DNA of 64,000 bases from the NCBI GenBank assembly GCA_013141385.1, contig JABFRB010000022.1, positions 156,106 through 220,105 on the forward strand, given 5' to 3'. The notes beneath the pieces were generated by a model. It was given only the letters and a program-made list of their open reading frames with translations, searched no databases and was not told where the DNA came from. The stretch's first letter is position 1. Each line of letters starts with the position of its first letter. Positions 25,476 through 32,934 of the stretch are shown one piece after another. The stretch comes from Bacteroidales bacterium (GTDB taxonomy: Bacteria; Bacteroidota; Bacteroidia; Bacteroidales; Tenuifilaceae). Both the position numbers and the translations under genes were made by a program.

Positions 25476-27485
25476 TTATGATTCAGGGTTGCTTGCTGCC
25501 TTATCTTTTAGGTATTCCTCCACATCTATTCCCCATTTAGTAAGTACACCAAATGCGCTTTGTAGGTAATTCTGGATATATGGAATTTCCCCAAAAGGCA
25601 ATAAGTTTTCAATAGCCTCATCAATGAATTGAATTGATAAATCCCTATCCACTTTTGACTCCAAATAAAAAATTCCCAAATTTATTTGCGTCACAGCCAA
25701 ATAGGGTAAATATGTTTGGGGGTTGGTTTTGGCGAGAGTTATAAGTATCGATAAGGCTTCTTGATACGATTGTTCAGCTTTCCAAAATTCATTTTTAGTC
25801 CGCTGTAAAGCCGCCAAATTATTTAATGTACCCGCCACATCAGGTAAATAGGTTTGAGGGTTGGTTTCGGCGAGGGTTCTTTTTATCGATAGTGCTTCCA
25901 GATAAGATTGCTCTGCTTTTCCTAATTCATTTTTAGCAAGTTGTAAATTAGCCAAGTTATTTAAAATACCTGCCACGATGGGTAAATATGTTTGAGGGTT
26001 GGTTTCAGCGAGGGTTCTTTCTATCGATAGTGCTTCCTGATAAGATTGCTCTGCTTTCCCAAATTCATTTTTATCATTCTGTAAAACTGCCAAATTATTC
26101 AGGTTACCCGCCACATCGGGTAAATAGGTTTGGGGGTTGGTTTCGGCGAGAGTTTTAAATATCGATAGTGCTTCCGTATAAGATTGTTCGGCTTTCTCAA
26201 ATTCATTTTTAGATTGCAGTAAAACAGCCAAACAATTTAAGGTATCCGCCAAATCGGGTAAATAGGCATGGGGATTTGTTTCTACGAGAGTTCTTCTTAT
26301 AGCTAAAGCTTCTTGATATGCCTGTTGTGCTTTCTCAAATTCATTTTTTTTAGTTTGTTGAAAGTTTGCTAAATTATTTAGCGTAGTTGCTACATTTGGT
26401 AGATAGATTTTGGGGTTGGTTTCGGCGAGGGTTCGATATATCGAAAGGGTTTCCTGATAGGATTGTTCGGCTTCTCCAAATTCATTTTTATCCTGCTGTA
26501 AAACAGCCAAATTATTTAAGGTAACAGCCAAATCAGGTAAATAGATTTTGGGATTTGTTTCAACCAGAGTTCTCCTAATCGCTAAGGCTTCCTGATATGC
26601 TAGTTGTGCTTTTCCAAATTCATTTTTAGTTCGGTATAAATTTCCCAAATTAGTTATAGTCATTCCCACAAATGGGATAAAGGTTTTAGGATTGGTTTTG
26701 GAAAGAGTTTTGAATAAAGATAAAGCTTCCTGAAATATTTGCTCGGCTTTTCCAAATTCATTTTTTTTACTCTTCAAAGTCGCCAAATTGTTTAAAATCC
26801 CTGCAACATTTGGTAAATAGGTTTTGGGATTGGTTTCGGCTAGGATTCGGCATACCGAAAGTAACTCCTCATAGAGAGGTTCCGATTTATTATTTTGATT
26901 GTGTTTTCCTAAAAAACTAGCAAAGAAGTATAGGTTTTCGGCGTTTCTTTCCGAGCGTAGGGATAATTCGAAGTACTCTATTGTTTTTTCAAAGCGATTC
27001 TCCAACTCAAAATCAATTGCGGTTAGCATTGCAAGTACCAAATATTCATTGGCATTGTTATGCAAATCCTCTATGTTTTGCTGGGACTGGTTTTGCAGTT
27101 CCGATTTGCGTTTCAGTAGCTTCTCCTGTTCTGTTCCAATCTGTTCGGTATCTAGTATAGCCCGTGCCTCCTTAAACTTCCCCTCGTTAAAAAGCTGCTG
27201 GGCGGTTTTTAACCTTTCGGTATCAATTACTATTTTCTGGAATGTTTCGGCAAGCGAAATAACCCCTTTTTTGAAACCCTCAAGTTTATCTTCCTCTTCC
27301 TGTAATTCTTGATTATATTGGATTTTTTTCTCGGTAGTCTTAGCTAATTCTATAAGCTCTTTTAACCGGGAAATGTTCTTTTCCATATCCAGATATTCTA
27401 TGCTTTTATAGTAGTTATCCCCTAATTGAACATTACCCGCATTTATAGTACCTGCGTTTATATTTTTTGAATTAATTGTTTCCAT
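25476..27485 (-). CDS. TPR-repeat protein with N-terminal Asn/Gly-rich amyloid-like motif
   Basis: The 669-residue protein has three parts. Residues 5-24, NSKNINAGTINAGNVQLGDN, form an Asn/Gly-rich motif ending in VQLGDN, which resembles amyloid-signalling motifs of RHIM and HET-s type. Residues 34-217 are helical or coiled coil. Residues 218-633 are nine 46-residue kinesin-light-chain-type TPR units (TNPQTYLPDVAGTLNNLA...NEFGKAEQSYQEALSI.RTLAE). The units are so alike that the DNA itself shows 138-bp tandem repeats. The upstream gene at 27709-28116 carries the same motif at its C-terminus, a layout seen in amyloid-linked receptor-effector pairs. That function is inference; no nucleotide-binding domain is present. 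An alternative reading is a generic TPR scaffold. There is no signal peptide, so it is cytosolic. Confidence 0.85.
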   Translation of the reverse strand: METINSKNINAGTINAGNVQLGDNYYKSIEYLDMEKNISRLKELIELAKTTEKKIQYNQELQEEEDKLEGFKKGVISLAETFQKIVIDTERLKTAQQLFNEGKFKEARAILDTEQIGTEQEKLLKRKSELQNQSQQNIEDLHNNANEYLVLAMLTAIDFELENRFEKTIEYFELSLRSERNAENLYFFASFLGKHNQNNKSEPLYEELLSVCRILAETNPKTYLPNVAGILNNLATLKSKKNEFGKAEQIFQEALSLFKTLSKTNPKTFIPFVGMTITNLGNLYRTKNEFGKAQLAYQEALAIRRTLVETNPKIYLPDLAVTLNNLAVLQQDKNEFGEAEQSYQETLSIYRTLAETNPKIYLPNVATTLNNLANFQQTKKNEFEKAQQAYQEALAIRRTLVETNPHAYLPDLADTLNCLAVLLQSKNEFEKAEQSYTEALSIFKTLAETNPQTYLPDVAGNLNNLAVLQNDKNEFGKAEQSYQEALSIERTLAETNPQTYLPIVAGILNNLANLQLAKNELGKAEQSYLEALSIKRTLAETNPQTYLPDVAGTLNNLAALQRTKNEFWKAEQSYQEALSILITLAKTNPQTYLPYLAVTQINLGIFYLESKVDRDLSIQFIDEAIENLLPFGEIPYIQNYLQSAFGVLTKWGIDVEEYLKDKAASNPES

Positions 27486-27539
27486 AATCTGTTTTATAAG
27501 TATCTGTTTAAATTACTATTTCGAAAAGCAAACTTAGGT

Positions 27540-27665
27540 GTCATTGGCTTCGCCGAACTCGTAAACTCGGTTCCGGGTGAAGTCCCAGAATCTATATATA
27601 AACAATGGGATTCCTGCATTCGCAGGAACCGAGCTCATTTTGCGAGTTCGCCGCAAGGCAATGAC
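27540..27665. repeat. Fold-back element between the two motif-sharing genes
   Basis: GTCATTGGCTTCGCCGAACTCG at the left pairs with CGAGTTCGCCGCAAGGCAATGAC at the right. A smaller hairpin TCCTGCATTCGCAGGA lies inside. It separates the small protein gene from the TPR gene, so it could modulate relative expression. Confidence 0.65.
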
Positions 27666-27708
27666 AGTACAAAGGTTTGATTTTGTAATTTAAGAGAATA
27701 CACATTAT

Positions 27709-28116
27709 CTATTTATTATCGCCAAGCCTAAAATTACCACCACCAGTATTTACATTCCCAGTGTTTACATTTTTGCTGTTGGTTATGTTATTTATAATTT
27801 TTGCACCCTCTTTTGTTTTCGATATCTTCTCAAAAATCTCTTTAATGTGCTGTTTTGCTGCGGGAGTTTCTTCCAAACCTACCTCCAAAACCGATTCTAC
27901 TGCTTTTTGCCTAGCGGGGCTATCGGCTTTCTCTTTTAGCTGGGTAATTACCTCTTTTTCGCTTCCATCATCATTTAAAAAAAGAGGTCTTATCCAACTT
28001 ACAGCAGCCTTGGTTAAATCGGAAAGAAATTCGTCTACCGATTTATCTTTCGAGAGCCTTACGCCCAAATAAGTTACAATACTGCTTATCATTACAGCTG
28101 TGGTTAATGGTTCCAT
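27709..28116 (-). CDS. Small protein with membrane-type N-terminus and C-terminal amyloid-like motif
   Basis: No named family is recognised. In this 135-residue protein, residues 1-20 (MEPLTTAVMISSIVTYLGVR) are a hydrophobic helix. Residues 25-105 are amphipathic and charged helices (VDEFLSDLTKAAVSWIRPLF; AKQHIKEIFEKISKTKEG). The C-terminus at 113-127 reads NSKNVNTGNVNTGGG and continues NFRLGDN. This matches the N-terminal motif of the downstream TPR protein (NSKN-I/V-N-A/T-G ... LGDN). A helical, possibly membrane-active head with a motif at the C-terminus is the layout of Bell/HeLo-like pore-forming effectors in amyloid signalling. Whether this protein belongs there is inference. It precedes the TPR gene on the same strand with a 223-bp gap. 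Confidence 0.75.
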   Translation of the reverse strand: MEPLTTAVMISSIVTYLGVRLSKDKSVDEFLSDLTKAAVSWIRPLFLNDDGSEKEVITQLKEKADSPARQKAVESVLEVGLEETPAAKQHIKEIFEKISKTKEGAKIINNITNSKNVNTGNVNTGGGNFRLGDNK

Positions 28117-28151
28117 GGGTTATTGAGTTATTGGTTATTGAGTTATTGGGT

Positions 28152-28201
28152 GATTTTGTGGCTATTATAAAATTTCTGCCACCAAAACACGAAAACGCAA
28201 A
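28152..28201. repeat. Direct repeat flanking yccF-like gene, left copy
   Basis: ATTTTGTGGCTATTATAAAA followed by TTTCTGCCACCAAAACACG recurs with very few changes at 28817-28866. Each copy contains a GTGGC/GCCAC inverted pair. Confidence 0.7.
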
Positions 28202-28420
28202 GTTTAATCACATCCTCGTTCAAATTTCCATTCCGAAGATACAACAATCTTCTATTCGCTAAAATTATTTTCTACCATTTACATTTTACATCACAGCATC
28301 ACAGCAAAACAGTCTCACTGCATCACAGCATCTCCCAATAATTTCGGATACAGTAGATTTATATATACATATTGTTTCTTGCTAAGAACTTACGTTGACT
28401 TATTTTTATATTTTTGCTTA

Positions 28421-28789
28421 ATGAAGATTCTTGGAAATATTATTTGGCTGCTATTCGGTGGAATATTTATTTTCATCGAGTACTTGGTTGGCGGGCTGGT
28501 GCTCTGTATAACCATTATTGGTATTCCTTTCGGATTACAGGTGTTTAAACTCGCATTCGTTTCGCTTTGGCCTTTTGGAACGAATATAGAAAGCAATCCG
28601 AATTCAAACGGTTGCCTGAATGTTTTAATGAACATTATCTGGCTAATCTTTGGTGGTATTTGGATTGCGCTAAGCCATGTAGTTATTGGACTTTTACTGG
28701 CAATCACTATTATTGGAATTCCGTTCGCTTTGCAACATTTTAAACTTGCGGCTGTTGCGCTATCACCATTTGGCAAAACAATTAGGTAA
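28421..28789 (+). CDS. YccF-family inner membrane protein
   Basis: The protein of about 122 residues consists of two similar halves: NIIWLLFGGIFIFIEYLVGG...CITIIGIPFGLQVFKLA..SLWPFG, then NIIWLIFGGIWIALSHVVIG...AITIIGIPFALQHFKLA..ALSPFG. This internal duplication with the IIGIPF motif defines the YccF domain family. Function is unknown; members are inner-membrane proteins. I take the ATG at 28421 (MKILGNI); an upstream TTG would add an unconvincing leader. A TATTTTTG (-7-like) at 28409-28416 ends only 4 bp before this ATG, which would give a leaderless or nearly leaderless mRNA. Nearly identical 50-bp repeats lie on both sides of the gene. Confidence 0.85.
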   Translation: MKILGNIIWLLFGGIFIFIEYLVGGLVLCITIIGIPFGLQVFKLAFVSLWPFGTNIESNPNSNGCLNVLMNIIWLIFGGIWIALSHVVIGLLLAITIIGIPFALQHFKLAAVALSPFGKTIR

Positions 28790-28816
28790 TCTTTTTGGTG
28801 TATTTTGGTGACTTGG

Positions 28817-28866
28817 TAATTTTGTGGCTATTATAAAATTTTTGCCACCAAAACACGAAAACACAA
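28817..28866. repeat. Direct repeat flanking yccF-like gene, right copy
   Basis: AATTTTGTGGCTATTATAAA followed by ATTTTTGCCACCAAAACACG is nearly identical to 28152-28201 and in the same orientation. Confidence 0.7.
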
Positions 28867-29054
28867 AATATCACAAAAACAAGATGCTACAAATCAATAA
28901 TAAAACTTAACCACGGAGTAAAATGAGTAAAGAACACGAAGTACCAAAGAGTGGGAATGGCTTGTTAAGCCATTTCTTGACGACTTTGGGCTTTGCGTTA
29001 AAATAAGTTTATTAGTATTCTTTAAAAAATAGAGTTTTAACTAAAAAATAACAT

Positions 29055-31106
29055 ATGAAGCACTTTATTAATCTACTAACAATTCCAATCCTGTTAAGCA
29101 TGGTACAGTGTAAGCAGCCAGAGCAAAAGATTGAAAGTTCACCTATTCGTGAGCAAACCATACAGTTGGTTAAACAGCAAATTATCGATAAATATGGTGA
29201 GGACTTTACCTTTAGGGCCGAACGTGGAGTAAAACAGGTTGCTGATCTTTGGCGGAAATCGGATGGAAACCTAGCGGAATTCGAAAGATTCTGCATATAC
29301 AGGTTTATTCCAAATGATACCGAGCTTGAGCAACTTTTCAATAAGCTATCCAATGGATTAGAGGTGCTAAATGGGAGTTTTATTAAGATAAAAAAGGATC
29401 TTCGCAAGCCAGTTGACCTTGATTTAGGGTCAATTACCAATATTGATGAGATATTCGCTGGTTTTGATGCTAGTGCGCACCTAACCGAAGATTTGCTAGC
29501 AAATAAAGTGGCATTTATCATAGCCCTAAACTTCCCACAATACTCTTTAAAGGAGAAAACCGAGCTAAGTAGCAAATGGTCACGTAGGGATTGGGCGTAT
29601 GCTCGTATGGGCGATGCTTTTACATCAAGAGTTCCAGCAGAGCTAATCCAGGGCAACAGCGTAGCCAGCTCCAATGCCGATGGGTATATCAGCGAATATA
29701 ATATTAAACTTGGATATTTGGTAAACGATAAGAACGAAAAGCTATTCCCCGAAGATCTATCATTAATCACCCACTGGGGAATTCGCGATGAGTTGAAATC
29801 CCAATATGCCAATAAAGATGGTGGACTTGAGCGTCAAAAAATGATTTATCAGGTAATGAAACGAATCATCGACCAATCAATCCCATCGGAGGTAATCAAT
29901 AGCAAGCAGTACCTATGGAATCCTTACTCAAACGTAATTACAAAGGACGGTCAACCAGTAGTTGCCATTGCTGAACCCGATACACGCTATCAGCATATCA
30001 TTAACCTATTTAAATCGCTCCAAGCGCAGGATAAGTATTACCCAACAATGCCTACCTATATCCAACGTCAATTTGAAGCATCCCTGGAGATTCCTGTTGA
30101 TGATGTTGAGAAACTTTTTATCGAGTTACTCTCCTCAAAGGAGGTGCGTGATCTTGGTAAACTGATTAGCAAAAGGCTTGGTCGTAACCTTGAACCATTC
30201 GATATCTGGTACGATGGGTTTAAGGCTCGTAGCGGAATCCCTGCCGAAAAGTTGGATGAGGTTGTTGGAAAAAAATTCACCAGTGCACTAGCATTTCAGA
30301 ATGAGATTCCTAACTTCCTAACCACACTTGGCTGGAGTAAGGAGAAGGCTAAATTCTTTGCCGATAGAATTAGGATTGAAGGTGCACGTGGTTCCGGTCA
30401 TGCTTGGGGAGCAGAGATGCGTAACGGTGATGTTGCACTTCTTCGTGCCCGTATCAAAAGTACTGGCATGGACTACAAGGGCTTTAATATTGCATCGCAT
30501 GAGTTTGGGCATAATATAGAGCAAACCATCACCCTTCAAGATGTTGATTACTATATGATGCATGGTGTTCCGAATACTGCATTCACAGAAGCTTTGGCGT
30601 TTGTTTTCCAAAAACGTGACCTTGAGCTACTCGGTATGAAAGAATCGAGCCCTGTTAAGGATCAACTAATGGCTCTTGATAATCTATGGAATTGCTACGA
30701 GATTATGGGAGTATCGCTTGTTGATATCAACCTATGGAAATGGCTCTACAGTAACCCAAATGCCAATGCAGCGCAGGTTAAAGAGGCCACAATATCAATT
30801 GCAAAGGATATTTGGAATAAGTACTATGCCGATTTGTTTGGCACAAAGGACGAGACTATCCTTGCCATTTACTCGCACATGGTTGATAGCCCACTTTACC
30901 TTTCGGCTTACCCAATTGGACATCTTATCGATTTTCAGCTTGAAAAACAGCTAGTAGGAAAATCATTCTCGGGTGAGGTACAGCGTATCTATGAGCAGGG
31001 TAAGTTAATTCCACAGGTTTGGATGAAGGGTGCTACTGGCGAACCGTTATCGAATAAACCAATATTGGAGGCATCTGCAAAGGCAATTGAAATGCTTTCC
31101 AAATAA
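29055..31106 (+). CDS. Exported metallopeptidase-like protein with HEFGH site
   Basis: The 683-residue protein begins with a signal peptide (MKHFINLLTIPILLSMVQC), possibly a weak lipobox ending at Cys19. A gluzincin-like zinc site HEFGHNIEQTI is near residue 479, and a Glu in NTAFTEALAFVFQ follows 24 residues after the last His of that motif, as in M3/M32-like and M49-like helical peptidases. The rest is largely helical, with no other motif I can name. I do not assign a family; it may be a Bacteroidetes-specific group. Its job would be peptide cleavage in the periplasm or at the surface (inference). A 266-aa reading frame on the opposite strand here is a codon-bias shadow. The gene is followed by a fold-back element and a terminator. 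Confidence 0.75.
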   Translation: MKHFINLLTIPILLSMVQCKQPEQKIESSPIREQTIQLVKQQIIDKYGEDFTFRAERGVKQVADLWRKSDGNLAEFERFCIYRFIPNDTELEQLFNKLSNGLEVLNGSFIKIKKDLRKPVDLDLGSITNIDEIFAGFDASAHLTEDLLANKVAFIIALNFPQYSLKEKTELSSKWSRRDWAYARMGDAFTSRVPAELIQGNSVASSNADGYISEYNIKLGYLVNDKNEKLFPEDLSLITHWGIRDELKSQYANKDGGLERQKMIYQVMKRIIDQSIPSEVINSKQYLWNPYSNVITKDGQPVVAIAEPDTRYQHIINLFKSLQAQDKYYPTMPTYIQRQFEASLEIPVDDVEKLFIELLSSKEVRDLGKLISKRLGRNLEPFDIWYDGFKARSGIPAEKLDEVVGKKFTSALAFQNEIPNFLTTLGWSKEKAKFFADRIRIEGARGSGHAWGAEMRNGDVALLRARIKSTGMDYKGFNIASHEFGHNIEQTITLQDVDYYMMHGVPNTAFTEALAFVFQKRDLELLGMKESSPVKDQLMALDNLWNCYEIMGVSLVDINLWKWLYSNPNANAAQVKEATISIAKDIWNKYYADLFGTKDETILAIYSHMVDSPLYLSAYPIGHLIDFQLEKQLVGKSFSGEVQRIYEQGKLIPQVWMKGATGEPLSNKPILEASAKAIEMLSK

Positions 31107-31118
31107 AAATAAAAATAT

Positions 31119-31255
31119 CTCACGCAAAGTCGCTAAGCCGCAAAGAAAGCAAGGTAGATGAAAAGTAAAGTTAAAATCGTAACTACATTTTGTTCGCAAA
31201 GGGAAAAAACTAATAGTTTTTTCTTCTTGGCGAACTTGGCGACTTTGCGTGAAAT
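31119..31255. repeat. Fold-back element with CGCAAAGTCGC/GCGACTTTGCG ends
   Basis: TCACGCAAAGTCGCTAAGCC (left) pairs with GGCGAACTTGGCGACTTTGC (right), and an inner hairpin GAAAAAACTAATAGTTTTTTC lies in the centre. It directly follows the metallopeptidase-like gene. Confidence 0.65.
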
Positions 31256-31320
31256 ATTAATGCGAGAATAGCATGTATAATTAAATTTTTTATTTTCAAA
31301 AGAAATACTTACTAAAGTTA

Positions 31321-31356
31321 AAAGCTGTCTAGATTATATTTAGGCAGCTTTTTCTT
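31321..31356 (+). terminator. Rho-independent terminator
   Basis: AAAGCTGTCT and AGGCAGCTTT form a stem with one mismatch, followed by TTTTCTTTT. It insulates the MutS-like gene from upstream transcription. Confidence 0.75.
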
Positions 31357-31415
31357 TTACAATACTCTATATAATCTATCTTTACTGTATATTTTATTTC
31401 TAATTAACCATTTTT

Positions 31416-32759
31416 ATGATAAAGCTAAATAAACTTGCCGTTGATAGACAAACACTTACTGAACTGGAAATTTTTCGAGATGATACCTCAGGCATGAATA
31501 TATTTGATCTTCTGGATAGAACTGTAACAAGTGGAGGGAGAGATAACCTTAAAATTCAATTCCAAAATCCTTTTATCGGTGCAAGCGAAATTATTGCAAT
31601 GCAGGATGCACTTAAAGCAATTTGTAAGGATATTGAAAAGTGGCAAATTCCTTTCACAAGGAAGCTTATGGATATGGTTGAGATTTACTACTTCGCAAAA
31701 TGCGATACAGCTGTTAGCCAAAACTCTATAGGTAGATTTATTGAGGGTTTGTTTTACAGAATAAAGCATAAGGATTATAAGGAAACGGCTATCCAAGGGA
31801 CAAAAAATACCCTCCTCTTTTTAATTGAGATGAGTAAGTATGTTAACCGATTTGATCAACAAAAGCTACCAACACTTCTTCAAGAGATTTTAACAACAGT
31901 TAAGGAGATAATAAACGATAAGGATATTCAAATTGCTAGTAAGGTTGAGAATATCCAATCGCTTGGATTTATTGATTTAATAACAATCGATCAGTGGTTC
32001 CGTTCCACTCACAAGAACAAAATAACTACACTTATTGATATTGCCTATAGGCTAGATGTTTACACATCAATGGCTAAAACTGTAAATGAGCTAAATCTTA
32101 CCTTTCCAGAAATTATTGACACAGAAAGCCCGGCTTTGGAGATAGAAGGGCTTTACCACCTTTTCCTTAAACAACCAATTTCCAACGATTTATCTTTCGA
32201 AACAGGCAAACATTTTCTCTTCCTCACCGGCCCTAATATGGCAGGGAAAACAACATTCCTGAAATCGTATGGAATTGCAATTTACCTCGCACAGCTAGGA
32301 ATGGGTGTACCTGCTAAGCGAATGAAAATATCCCCATTTAATGCTCTTTTCAGCAGTTTAAATACAGCAGATAATCTTAGCATTGGTTATAGCTATTTCT
32401 ATAGCGAGGTGATGAGGGTTCGAAAAGCTGCGGAAACACTCCAAAAGGAGAAAAAGGTTTTTATGATTTTTGATGAGCTCTTTAAAGGAACAAATATTAA
32501 GGATGCTTTCGATGGTTCGATGCTTGTAATCAATGGGCTACTGAAATGGGATTCTGGCATGTTTGTTCTTGCATCGCACCTAACGGAACTATCAAAAAAG
32601 ATAGACGATAAACCATCGGTTTTTTTCAGGTATTTCGATTCCTCTGTTGATAATGGACGACCTGTTTTTAACTATAAAATTCGTGAAGGTAAATCCGATG
32701 AACGCTTGGGTTTGATTATCCTGCAAAACGAAAAAATTGAGGAACTGCTGACGCCATAG
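31416..32759 (+). CDS. Short MutS-like ATPase without mismatch-recognition domain
   Basis: The 447-residue protein has the MutS ATPase domain at its C-terminal half: Walker A GPNMAGKTTFLKSYG, the signature region FSSLNTADNLSIGYSYFYSE, Walker B VFMIFDELFKGTN, and SHLTELSKK. The N-terminal half is a helical lever/clamp-like region. The mismatch-binding and connector domains of MutS (which is about 850 residues) are missing. Such short MutS-like proteins are common in Bacteroidetes and are not the housekeeping mismatch-repair enzyme; their substrate is not established. No Smr nuclease domain follows. The gene is preceded by a terminator and precedes the GH35 gene by 175 bp. Confidence 0.87.
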   Translation: MIKLNKLAVDRQTLTELEIFRDDTSGMNIFDLLDRTVTSGGRDNLKIQFQNPFIGASEIIAMQDALKAICKDIEKWQIPFTRKLMDMVEIYYFAKCDTAVSQNSIGRFIEGLFYRIKHKDYKETAIQGTKNTLLFLIEMSKYVNRFDQQKLPTLLQEILTTVKEIINDKDIQIASKVENIQSLGFIDLITIDQWFRSTHKNKITTLIDIAYRLDVYTSMAKTVNELNLTFPEIIDTESPALEIEGLYHLFLKQPISNDLSFETGKHFLFLTGPNMAGKTTFLKSYGIAIYLAQLGMGVPAKRMKISPFNALFSSLNTADNLSIGYSYFYSEVMRVRKAAETLQKEKKVFMIFDELFKGTNIKDAFDGSMLVINGLLKWDSGMFVLASHLTELSKKIDDKPSVFFRYFDSSVDNGRPVFNYKIREGKSDERLGLIILQNEKIEELLTP

Positions 32760-32934
32760 GGAAAATGAAAAGAGAAAAGAGAAAAGAGAAAAATGATAAG
32801 CGAGATGGAGAGAGGAATGGATTTTAATTTTTCTGATGATTCTGAGCACAAGATAATATCAAAAACTGTAGTTATTTCATTATAATTTATCCTTAAATTT
32901 GAGTAGATTCGAATTAGAAAAAAATGGATACTCT

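Noticed and set aside
29012-29812. 266-codon open frame on the minus strand
   Set aside because: It lies wholly opposite the 5' half of the metallopeptidase-like gene, has Ser/Leu/Ile-rich shadow composition and no domain.
31416-32759. Housekeeping MutS mismatch-repair protein
   Set aside because: The mismatch-binding and connector domains are absent and the length is about half; it is a MutS-like paralogue.
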